Below, piece after piece: positions 8,767 to 16,147 of a DNA stretch of 64,000 nucleotides. Position 1 is the first letter of the stretch; each line of letters starts with the position of its first letter. Both the position numbers and the translations under genes were made by a program. The DNA lies in the NCBI GenBank assembly GCA_025936045.1, contig JAICUB010000009.1, positions 1 to 64,000 of the forward strand, written 5' to 3'. The DNA comes from Polyangiaceae bacterium. Lineage in GTDB: Bacteria; Myxococcota_A; Polyangia; Polyangiales; Polyangiaceae. The notes under the pieces were generated by a model. It was given only the letters and a program-made list of their open reading frames with translations, was not told the origin of the DNA and did not search any database.

Positions 8767-10227
8767 TCACCAAACCCAATCACTGTTCGCCTTGCTGGCG
8801 AGCCAGCTCTGCACGAGCATCCCGAAGTCGGTGAGACTCGTGAGGGAGGCGTTCGAGAACATGCTCGGCGTCCAGGCGTTGTCGGTGACCCACGCGGTGA
8901 AGCTTGCCCCGCTGCCGTCGATCACGCTTTGTAGGCTCACGCCCCAGGTGTGCGGATCCGGATCGGAGCTCGCGTAACCCCACTCGGTGACGAAGACTGG
9001 CACCTTGGCGGACGCCGCAGTCACCTGACTTTGGAACGCGGTGTTCCAGTTGCTCGGGTAAATGTGGGCCGTGTACATCAGATTGGACCCGGTCGGCGGG
9101 TCATTGGCGGCGTCCCCCGGGTGCTGATCCCAAGACTGCGACGGCACGATGATCACGTTATTCGGGGCGCCGGCGCGGATCGTATCGATGAAGCTCTGCA
9201 CGACCGGTTTCAGCGTGGACCAGGCGGAAGAATAGTCCGTCGGCTCGTTGAACGGCTCGTAGAGCACGTTGCCATAACTCGCGAACACGGGCGCGACGGC
9301 GCTCCAGAATGTGTTCGCATCTGCCGCCGAGTTGCCGGTCGCGATGCTGTCGATCTGATGGAAGTCGACGATCACGTAAAGGTTCTTGCTCGTCGCATAG
9401 TCGACGGCCGGCTTCAGGACCTTGCTCACATAGTCCGGTCCGCTGAGCGACGCGGTAGGAGTGCATGCCGCGCTCGGTCCGGAACCCACTGGGTAGGACA
9501 GGGGCGAGCACGCCGGGCTTCCCCCGGGGTTGTAGTTGATCTTCGGGTATACGGGGAGGCGCACGACATGTCCCTGGACGCCAGCCGCGGCAACTTTGTC
9601 CATACGTCCGCTGATGCCCGATACGGAGTTCCCGTTGTACGCATAGAGAGCCCCGATATCGATCAGGGACGAACCGCGGAGCACGATGGTTTTGCCGGTC
9701 GGGTCTTCGAGCTTGTTGCCGTCGACGTGAAGCGCCGGAAGACCGCCGCTCGCGCCGGCGCCACCGTTACCGGACGCGGCGCTGTTACCGGACGCGCCAG
9801 CGGTTGGCGCTCCACCCGTTCCGGTCGCCGAAGTACCGCCGGCTGCGCGTCCACCGCTGGCCCCACCACTCGCAAAGCTTCCACCGGTGGTTCCTGCACT
9901 GCCACTCGGTCCGCCGCCTCCATTCAGCGCGCCACCGCCGCCACTCGAGCCGGCTCCGCCTCGCGGAGCGGCGCCCGAGCTTCCTGACGTCGCGCCTCCA
10001 AGCGCGTTCGGTGCAGCGCCGCCCAGTGCGGCCGCGCCGACGTGGCCCCCCGAAGCCGGAGCAGCCCCGCCTGAACTGTTCGGGACACCGCCCGAGCCGG
10101 CGGGCTCCTCACGAGTGTTCCGGGAAACGCTGCAGCCGGCGAGCGCCAGCAAAGCGTATGCCAGCGGTCGCCTGGAGAAGGGGCGTGACACTGTCCTAAG
10201 TTCCCGGCGGGGTCGGATCAGGGTCAC
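8767..10227 (-). CDS. GH5 glycoside hydrolase lipoprotein (cellulase-like)
   Basis: 486 residues as read from GTG 10227; a second GTG at 10191 would also keep the signal peptide. Lipobox LAGC is followed by about 130 residues of Gly/Ser/Ala linker. A (beta/alpha)8 catalytic domain follows: substrate-contact segment VVRLPVYP, DFHQ on strand 4, acid/base Glu in YEPFNEP, AHIYPSNW, and nucleophile Glu in VFVTEWGY. These match clan GH-A family 5 endoglucanase-type enzymes. It would hydrolyse beta-linked glucan or mannan at the outer surface. The domain ends very near the C-terminus and has no binding module. Confidence 0.88.
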   Translation of the reverse strand: MTLIRPRRELRTVSRPFSRRPLAYALLALAGCSVSRNTREEPAGSGGVPNSSGGAAPASGGHVGAAALGGAAPNALGGATSGSSGAAPRGGAGSSGGGGALNGGGGPSGSAGTTGGSFASGGASGGRAAGGTSATGTGGAPTAGASGNSAASGNGGAGASGGLPALHVDGNKLEDPTGKTIVLRGSSLIDIGALYAYNGNSVSGISGRMDKVAAAGVQGHVVRLPVYPKINYNPGGSPACSPLSYPVGSGPSAACTPTASLSGPDYVSKVLKPAVDYATSKNLYVIVDFHQIDSIATGNSAADANTFWSAVAPVFASYGNVLYEPFNEPTDYSSAWSTLKPVVQSFIDTIRAGAPNNVIIVPSQSWDQHPGDAANDPPTGSNLMYTAHIYPSNWNTAFQSQVTAASAKVPVFVTEWGYASSDPDPHTWGVSLQSVIDGSGASFTAWVTDNAWTPSMFSNASLTSLTDFGMLVQSWLASKANSDWVW

Positions 10228-10421
10228 GGCCTCATCTCGGGCACGTGGCGCATGAGCTCGACGCCCCGACCATCACGCAGTAGCCCGACGGCAGCTGCCA
10301 TGTCACCGCGCTCGGCACTAGCCAGCGTGCTGCTCATGAACGCAAGTTTTTGCTCGGATGCTTCGCGGAGTCGCGCGTGCTTTGGCTGCCGGCTCTGGTT
10401 GGTGCGTAGCAAGCCGGCCAT
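10224..10421 (-). CDS. Possible small gene of 65 codons, unrecognised
   Basis: Short reading frame between the TetR gene and the GH5 gene, on their strand. Its TGA overlaps the GTG of the GH5 gene in a GTGA arrangement, which would fit translational coupling. It has no recognisable domain, no signal peptide and no membrane segment. Third-position GC is lower than in the clear genes nearby. It may be a chance frame, or simply the leader region of the GH5 gene. Confidence 0.2.
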   Translation of the reverse strand: MAGLLRTNQSRQPKHARLREASEQKLAFMSSTLASAERGDMAAAVGLLRDGRGVELMRHVPEMRP

Positions 10422-10465
10422 GGGGTTCTCAGCCGAACATTATCGTCCTGGGCCCGGCGCAATGG

Positions 10466-11074
10466 TCATCTGGCCGGCTTCGGATGTGCCGGGCTGACGC
10501 GAGCTCGCGTCCGATGCGCGGCGCCCCGCACGGCGCCCGCAATCTCCGCAGCGAGAGCCGGATCACGAACAGCGCGGGCCAACGTCACGCCTCCCGCCAG
10601 GAGGACCAGCAGGGTGATGGCTTGCTTGCGCCGACCGTCGCGCGTCGGAGCGTCCACGCCTTCGGCCACCGCGTCGATGACGGCGCGGAGCGCGGCCTCG
10701 TACGCCTCGCGCGTCTCGGCGCTCGACCGCTCGACTTCGCCCGTAAGACTCTGGAGCGCGCAGCTCTCGCCGAGAGCACACGTCCGCTTCTCGCCGAGGT
10801 AGAACTCGATGAAGCGATCGACCCACTTGGTGCCAGCGTCCTCGCGCAGGCCACGGATGGCGGTCTCGAGGTCGCGCATGCCCGAGACGACCACTTCTCG
10901 GAACGCATCCGCCTTTGAACTGAAATGACCGTAAAAGGCGCCCGACGTCACGCCCGAGGCCTTCGCCAGCCCGTCGACACCCGAGCCCACGAAACCCAGG
11001 CTCCGAAACGCTCGCGCCGCCCCCGCAAGGATGCGCGCCCGACTCTCTTCTTTCTTTCCTTGCGGATGGCCCAT
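10466..11074 (-). CDS. TetR-family transcriptional repressor
   Basis: 202-residue TetR-type regulator. The N-terminal helix-turn-helix is clear (RILAGAARAFRSLGF, then GLAKASGVTSGAFYGHFSSK), and the all-alpha ligand domain contains two Cys residues (TCALGESCAL). It resembles the regulators that AcrR-like and tautomerase/oxidoreductase operons carry beside them. Start ATG 11074 (MGHPQGKK) gives the usual length; upstream in-frame sequence runs through the operator region. It is divergent from the tautomerase gene and separated from it by three copies of an ataacgatcg element, so autoregulation and control of that gene are likely. Ligand unknown. Confidence 0.9.
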   Translation of the reverse strand: MGHPQGKKEESRARILAGAARAFRSLGFVGSGVDGLAKASGVTSGAFYGHFSSKADAFREVVVSGMRDLETAIRGLREDAGTKWVDRFIEFYLGEKRTCALGESCALQSLTGEVERSSAETREAYEAALRAVIDAVAEGVDAPTRDGRRKQAITLLVLLAGGVTLARAVRDPALAAEIAGAVRGAAHRTRARVSPAHPKPAR

Positions 11075-11090
11075 GGGAGGCTTCCAAAAA

Positions 11091-11157
11091 ATAACGATCG
11101 CTCTCCAGTGCACTTGACCAGATAACGATCGTGTTCTAGATGAATCACGGTCGTTAT
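11091..11157. promoter_or_regulatory. TetR operator cluster between the regulator and tautomerase genes
   Basis: ataacgatcg occurs at 11091-11100 and again as the left arm of a long inverted repeat. The arms are ATAACGATCGTG (11122-11133) and CACGGTCGTTAT (11146-11157), with one mismatch in 12. The 12-bp centre contains TCTAGA. Position and symmetry fit binding of the adjacent TetR dimer; the shared element makes both divergent genes likely targets. Confidence 0.75.
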
Positions 11158-11223
11158 ACGGCGCGCGCCTGCGGTTCGCAAGCGCGAACGTTCGCGCGCG
11201 CCGAAAGGAAAAGGAACACCGCA

Positions 11224-11637
11224 ATGCCTCTCACACTGATTTTGACGGAAGGCGTGATCCCGAAGGGTCGGGAGACGGAAGCGCTCTCGCGCCTCTCGGA
11301 GCTGATGCTCAAGTGGCACGGCCTCCTCGGCAACGAGGTCATGAAGCCGAACGTGATCGGGTCTTTTCACGTCGTGCCCCACACCGTCAGCGGGATGAAG
11401 GAGACGCCAGTCGCCACGATCGAGTGGAAGGTCCCGTCCTTCGCGTTCACGGACCGCAAGGTGCAGCGTGGCTATTTCGAAGATGCTACGAACTTGATCC
11501 ACGAGATGTCGGGCGGCCGCCAGCCCAAGGACCGCATCTTCATCAACGTCGTCCACACCGTCGACGGAGCGTGGAACTGGGAAGGCAAGGCAATGACCAA
11601 CGACGAGATCCGCGCGCGGATCGCTGCCGGCGGCTGA
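11224..11637 (+). CDS. Tautomerase-superfamily protein (4-OT-like)
   Basis: 137-residue member of the tautomerase superfamily, identified by the N-terminal Met-Pro that becomes catalytic Pro1 after Met removal (MPLTLIL) and by the IFINVVHTVDGAWNWEG segment typical of the longer 4-oxalocrotonate tautomerase relatives. These enzymes move protons between keto and enol forms or add water to unsaturated acids in the cytoplasm. Start ATG 11224 is required by the Pro1 rule and has an aaaggaaaaggaa ribosome site. An in-frame ATG 28 codons upstream lies inside the operator and is rejected. A hairpin terminator follows. Control by the divergent TetR protein is likely. Confidence 0.82.
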   Translation: MPLTLILTEGVIPKGRETEALSRLSELMLKWHGLLGNEVMKPNVIGSFHVVPHTVSGMKETPVATIEWKVPSFAFTDRKVQRGYFEDATNLIHEMSGGRQPKDRIFINVVHTVDGAWNWEGKAMTNDEIRARIAAGG

Positions 11638-11644
11638 CGAAACG

Positions 11645-11678
11645 GCGAGGGCGCGCCTCTTCGGACGCGCGCCCTCGC
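11645..11678 (+). terminator. Hairpin terminator after the tautomerase gene
   Basis: Perfect 12-bp stem: GCGAGGGCGCGC at 11645-11656 and GCGCGCCCTCGC at 11667-11678, with a 10-nt loop containing TTCGG. It begins 8 bp after the stop codon. There is no T-run, so it may need Rho or simply protect the 3' end. It could serve the convergent VWA gene as well. Confidence 0.6.
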
Positions 11679-11778
11679 TCGAGCTTCGAGGAAAAACCGC
11701 GCCATGAAGAAATGGAGCGTCCGCAGCCGTTCGTCATGACGGACGCGCGAGTGCAAAACCCCACGCGGAATTCGACAC

Positions 11779-12798
11779 TCACCGAGCTGCGGCGGCGAGC
11801 CCGTTGTCGAGAGCGCCGGGCGTGCCCACCATTTGCGATTCTCCCGTCGAACCGGCGAGCGCGATGGCGTCGAGCAACGCCTTCGCCGAATCCGAGCCCG
11901 GCAGGCCCATCACCCACGTTTCGACGCCGGCAAGATTCCAGTCGGCCACCAGCTCGACAATCGCCGTAGGATTGTCGCCGCACGTCGGCATGCCGTCGGT
12001 GACGAGCACGACCCGAAAGCGATCGTCGAGCAGGCCGAGCTCACAGCCCTGTTCGACGGCCAAGTCAGCTTGACGCAGCGCGCGCTCGAGCGGCGTGGAG
12101 CCGTCCGGCACGCGAGTCTCTTCCGTCTGCTCCCAATAACTGCGAAAAGCGCGGCCAGTCTTGTAGCCAATCTGGAGCTCGCTCGTGAGCGGCTCGACGT
12201 CGCAACCGCCGGCGGGTTGCGGAAAAAAGATCGTCCCGAGCGTCAGATTGTCGATCACTGGATCGATCGCTTTCATCAGCGACTCGTTCGCCACCTGCCA
12301 CTTGGTGCGCTCGTCCCAAGGGTCCTCCATGCTGCCGGATTTATCGAACACGACGAGCAGCGTCAGATCCCCATGCCCGAGCTCGAATCCGCCGCCGCCT
12401 TCGCCGTCCGCACTGTCGGCCGCGGGTGCGCCGCCGTCACCGTTCGGCTTCGTGCTCACGCCGCCCTCGCCGCCCTCGCCGCCGGCGCCCGCTTCCGCTT
12501 TGCGCGTCGCGATGCGCTCGCGGACGCACGCACCGGTGGTTTGCGTCGTGTGCTCGTAGCCCGGAGCGCCGGCAGAATCGCTCGCACCTCCGTTAGGAAT
12601 CACGATCACGCCCGATCCGCTGCTGCCCCCCGTCGTGCCCACCGAAATGCCCACGCTCGTCCCCGCGCTTGCCGCCATGCCCGACGAGCCGCCCTCGCTT
12701 CCGCCCGCTCCTCCACTGCTCGGAGTTGGCCGGCGGGGGAGATCCACCCCACCGCATGCAACGGCAGCTACCAAGGCCATCCAAGAAAGCTTTCGCAT
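11779..12798 (-). CDS. von Willebrand factor A domain lipoprotein
   Basis: 339 residues: signal peptide with lipobox AVAC, Gly/Ser linker to about residue 135, then a VWA fold. The metal-binding MIDAS signature is DKSGSM, with the later DGSTPLERAL and VTDGMP segments in the right order. VWA domains bind protein partners through a divalent metal, so this is probably a surface or periplasmic adhesin or assembly factor. Start ATG 12798 begins the signal peptide; an upstream in-frame start would add 20 residues lacking such features. It is divergent from a second VWA protein with a 233-bp gap, and the two may form a functional pair. Confidence 0.85.
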   Translation of the reverse strand: MRKLSWMALVAAVACGGVDLPRRPTPSSGGAGGSEGGSSGMAASAGTSVGISVGTTGGSSGSGVIVIPNGGASDSAGAPGYEHTTQTTGACVRERIATRKAEAGAGGEGGEGGVSTKPNGDGGAPAADSADGEGGGGFELGHGDLTLLVVFDKSGSMEDPWDERTKWQVANESLMKAIDPVIDNLTLGTIFFPQPAGGCDVEPLTSELQIGYKTGRAFRSYWEQTEETRVPDGSTPLERALRQADLAVEQGCELGLLDDRFRVVLVTDGMPTCGDNPTAIVELVADWNLAGVETWVMGLPGSDSAKALLDAIALAGSTGESQMVGTPGALDNGLAAAAR

Positions 12799-12965
12799 GC
12801 CCACCCCTGTGGCCGCTGGTGCGGCGTTCGGCTCGACGACAACCGCCTCGCGCTGCATTGGGGCAGCAATCGTGTAGCTCAGGCGGAACGGGCCCTTAGG
12901 TACCGCGATCTCGGTCGCGATTGATGATGCCGTAACTCACGCAGTGCGCTAGAATTTTCTCGATA

Positions 12966-12989
12966 AGGTCGATCCAACGGGTTCGACCT
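12966..12989. promoter_or_regulatory. Inverted repeat between the two divergent VWA genes
   Basis: AGGTCGA (12966-12972) and TCGACCT (12983-12989) form a perfect 7-bp inverted repeat with a 10-bp centre, about 42 bp before the GTG of the plus-strand VWA gene. It could be an operator or a 5' UTR hairpin. No regulator gene is adjacent. Confidence 0.4.
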
Positions 12990-13031
12990 GAGAGCCTTTC
13001 CAAAGGTGGATCCGCTCACGGAGGCGGTCTC

Positions 13032-14480
13032 GTGAAAAACCCTACGCTTGGGTCCCTAGGGATTTTGGTCGCGGCCCTCGGTGTGGCCGGATACTCGTGC
13101 AGTACCGCGCCAAGCGGGGATGGCCTTGGGCTAAGCACACCAGGCAGCGGCGGCGGGGCAGCCAAGGGATCAGGCGGAACGACGAGTCCCGGTAGCGGAG
13201 CTGCCTTGAACGGCGGCAGTAGCTCGACGGGGGGCGCGGGGGACGGCCCGGCGTCAGGCGGAACCAGCATCATTTCGCTGGACGGGTCGAACGGGGCGAC
13301 CGGCGGGACGAGCGGATCCAGCGACCCGGACGCCGCGTGTGCGTCGAGCACCGCGACCGCGATGCTGAAGACGGTGAACATGATGATCATGTTCGACCGC
13401 TCCGGCTCGATGAACCTATGTGGCGATTCGACGGAATCGGGCGGCCCACCGTGCGCGGACCCGGATACGAAGAGCACCCGCTGGCTCCTCACGTCCAAGG
13501 CGCTCGCCAACTTCGTGAAGGATCCCCAGGCCGCCGATCTTCGCGTGGCGCTCCGTTTCTTCCCCGACGACAACCCCTTGCCCGGTTGTGACGGGTATGC
13601 CGATCAGGGCAACCTGTCCGGAGGGATGGGCCTGTGTTTCGGCGGCGCGCCGGGAGGCGTCGCGGGTTCGCCGGCCGGCAACGGCACCGCCGGCGCGGGC
13701 CCGAATTGTGACGTGAACGCCTGCACGCAACCCCTCGTGGACATCGGACCGCTCACCGCTGACCCGGCGCCGATGGATGCGCAGGAGCAGAAGATCCTCG
13801 ACGCCATCCAGAGTTCCACGCCCCCGGACTCGACGACGGTAACTCGCAATCCGGGGACGCCGACCTCGCCGGCGCTTCAGGGCGCGGCGAACTGGGCCAC
13901 GGCGTACGCGGCCGCGCATCCGAATGAAAAGACCGTGATCGTCCTCATCACCGACGGCAATCCGAGCGGCTGCGACACGAATCCGACCAACATCGCCAAC
14001 ATCGCGGCCACCGCGAACATGGCCGGGGTCTCCACGTACGTAATCGGCGTCGGCGGCTTCAATTCGACGGTTCTGAACCAAATCGCCGCTGCCGGCGGCA
14101 CCATGACGGCGTTCACCGTGTCTGCGTCGATGGACTCGAGCACCGAGCTTCTCTCCCAGCTCGTGGCGATCAAGGGCCAAGCCTTGAAATGCGAGCTCGA
14201 CGTCCCGAAGTCCGACACGGCTGGCAAGGAGATCGACCCGAACTTCATCCAGGTCGCCTACGAAACGGGGCCCGATGGAATGAGGATGGCGACCGAGCTC
14301 GGCTTCGTGACCGGCGCCGACCAATGCGGAGCGGCGCCAGAAAAGGACTGGTATTTCGATAACCCCACGGCGCCCACGCAGATCATCCTCTGCCCGGCCG
14401 CGTGCGATTCGATCAAGGCGGACCAAACGGCGAGCCTAGGGATTACCGCCGACTGTAAGACGCACGTCAGCATTCGGTGA
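13032..14480 (+). CDS. von Willebrand factor A domain secreted protein
   Basis: 482 residues from GTG 13032. The N-terminal signal peptide is followed by YSCST, which could be a lipobox-like Cys but is imperfect. A Gly/Ser/Thr linker runs to about residue 95. The VWA domain then starts, with MIDAS signature DRSGSM and a later LITDGNPSGC. A Cys-rich insert (about residues 180-250) lies between these motifs, and a tail of about 120 residues follows with four or more Cys. The MIDAS residues are intact, so metal-dependent binding is expected. It is divergent from the other VWA lipoprotein, but their linkers and inserts differ, so this is not a recent duplication. Confidence 0.82.
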   Translation: MKNPTLGSLGILVAALGVAGYSCSTAPSGDGLGLSTPGSGGGAAKGSGGTTSPGSGAALNGGSSSTGGAGDGPASGGTSIISLDGSNGATGGTSGSSDPDAACASSTATAMLKTVNMMIMFDRSGSMNLCGDSTESGGPPCADPDTKSTRWLLTSKALANFVKDPQAADLRVALRFFPDDNPLPGCDGYADQGNLSGGMGLCFGGAPGGVAGSPAGNGTAGAGPNCDVNACTQPLVDIGPLTADPAPMDAQEQKILDAIQSSTPPDSTTVTRNPGTPTSPALQGAANWATAYAAAHPNEKTVIVLITDGNPSGCDTNPTNIANIAATANMAGVSTYVIGVGGFNSTVLNQIAAAGGTMTAFTVSASMDSSTELLSQLVAIKGQALKCELDVPKSDTAGKEIDPNFIQVAYETGPDGMRMATELGFVTGADQCGAAPEKDWYFDNPTAPTQIILCPAACDSIKADQTASLGITADCKTHVSIR

Positions 14481-14679
14481 CGACCGGTCAACGCATCCGC
14501 CGCTTGGGGCCAGAGCTCGAGCTCCCCGCGTCGAGACGATGGACGAGCGCGCCGTCATGGACGTTCGCGCCTGCCGCCGGTGACGGCGAGGCTCGTGCCG
14601 CACAGTCGCTCGGTCGCGAATGAGCAGCAACGGAGCGAGGAGCGAAGATGCACGACGATCGAAACGCGCCGGGGCGGGG

Positions 14680-16131
14680 ATGAAGCACGCCGTGGTGATC
14701 GCGGGGGCAGGCCCGACGGGGATGATGCTCGCGGCGGAGCTCACGCTCGCACGTGTGGATGTCGCGGTCGTGGAGCGACGCAAGACGCCGGACGTCGAGA
14801 GCTCGCGCGCGGGCGGGCTGCACGCGCGCACCGTCGAGGTGCTCGATCAGCGTGGCGTCGCCGAGCGCTTCGTTTCGCAGGGGAAGCCGGCGCCCGTCGT
14901 CGGGTTCGCGTTCAATCAGCTCGCTCTCGGCGACTTCCCTTCGCGTCACAACTACACGCTCGGGCTCTGGCAGAATCGCATCGAAGCCATCTTCGCGAGC
15001 TGGCTGTCGGAGCTCGCGGTGCCGATTCATCGCGGGTGCGAGGTGACGGGCTTCGAGCAGGACGACGACGGCGTCGACGTGCAGCTCTCGGACGGTCGCA
15101 CGCTGCGAGCGCAGTATCTGGTCGGCTGCGACGGCGGCCGTAGCCTCGTTCGCAAGCAGGCGGGCATCGATTTTCCGGGCTGGGATGCGTCCGTGAGTTA
15201 CTTGAACGCCGAGGTCGAGATGACCGAAGAGCCCGCGGCCGGCATCCGCAGCGACGCCAAGGGCACCTATGCCATGGGCAAGCTCGAGGACGGACGCGTG
15301 CGCGCCGTGTTGAGAGAAGACGAGGTGCGCCAGGGCGAAAAGCCGACGCTCGACGAGCTCCGCGAAGCACTGGTTGCCCTCTACGGCACGGATTTCGGTG
15401 TACGAAACCCGAGCTGGATTTCGCGCTTTACCGACATGTCGCGGCAAGCGGCCGCATATCGCGAGCGGCGCGTGCTCTTGGCCGGCGACGCCGCGCACAT
15501 CCACGGGCCGAACGGCGGCCAGGGCCTCAACATCGGCGTGCAGGACGCGGTGAACTTGGGCTGGAAGCTCGCCGAGGTCGTGAAGGGGACGGCGCCCGAG
15601 AGCCTGCTCGACACGTACCACGCCGAACGTCACCCGATCGGAGCACGCGTGCTCCGACTCACCATGGCGCAGACCGCGCTCAGTCGCGGAGACGCGCGCA
15701 TGGAGGCGCTGCGCACGATCGTGAGCGAGCTCATCCAGACGGACGACGCGCGCAAGCGCTACGCCGGGCTCATGTCGGGCCTCGACGTTCACTACGACCT
15801 CGGCGCGGGACATTCGCTGCTCGGCCGTCGTATGCCGGACCTCGACGTGATCACGACCGACGGCGTCGAGCGTGTGTTCGGCTTGCTCCACGCGGCGCGA
15901 CCCGTGTTGCTCAACCTCGGCTCACCGGGAGCCCTCGACATCGCAGCTTGGTCCAGGCGCGTGCGGCTCGTGGACGCGCGCTATGCGGGCACGTGGGAGC
16001 TCCCCGTGCTCGGCGTGGTTTCGGCGCCGAGCGCCGTTTTGATTCGCCCCGACGGCTACGTCGCCTGGGTCGGACAGGGCACGGACGCAGGGCTCCGCGA
16101 CGCACTCTCGAAATGGTTCGGCCCGGCGTGA
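14680..16131 (+). CDS. FAD-dependent aromatic monooxygenase
   Basis: 483-residue class A flavoprotein hydroxylase of the PheA/TfdB/MhpA type. It has the FAD dinucleotide motif VIAGAGPTG at the start, the second FAD signature CDGG, and the GDAAHIHGPNGGQGLNIGVQDA motif that binds the ribityl chain. A thioredoxin-like C-terminal region ends the protein. It would use NAD(P)H and O2 to hydroxylate a phenolic or polyketide-like substrate in the cytoplasm. Relatives include antibiotic-tailoring and rifampicin-inactivating enzymes. Start ATG 14680 has a ggggcgggg sequence in front; a start 20 codons upstream lacks family sequence. It is monocistronic and ends 16 bp before the convergent receptor gene. 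Confidence 0.88.
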   Translation: MKHAVVIAGAGPTGMMLAAELTLARVDVAVVERRKTPDVESSRAGGLHARTVEVLDQRGVAERFVSQGKPAPVVGFAFNQLALGDFPSRHNYTLGLWQNRIEAIFASWLSELAVPIHRGCEVTGFEQDDDGVDVQLSDGRTLRAQYLVGCDGGRSLVRKQAGIDFPGWDASVSYLNAEVEMTEEPAAGIRSDAKGTYAMGKLEDGRVRAVLREDEVRQGEKPTLDELREALVALYGTDFGVRNPSWISRFTDMSRQAAAYRERRVLLAGDAAHIHGPNGGQGLNIGVQDAVNLGWKLAEVVKGTAPESLLDTYHAERHPIGARVLRLTMAQTALSRGDARMEALRTIVSELIQTDDARKRYAGLMSGLDVHYDLGAGHSLLGRRMPDLDVITTDGVERVFGLLHAARPVLLNLGSPGALDIAAWSRRVRLVDARYAGTWELPVLGVVSAPSAVLIRPDGYVAWVGQGTDAGLRDALSKWFGPA

Positions 16132-16147
16132 GCCGTGACCAGCGACG

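Noticed and set aside
11140-11223. ATG 11140 as start of the tautomerase gene
   Set aside because: It lies within the operator and would remove the required N-terminal proline.
14680-16131. Antibiotic-inactivating monooxygenase as part of a biosynthetic cluster
   Set aside because: No polyketide, peptide synthetase or other tailoring gene is in the window; it stands alone.
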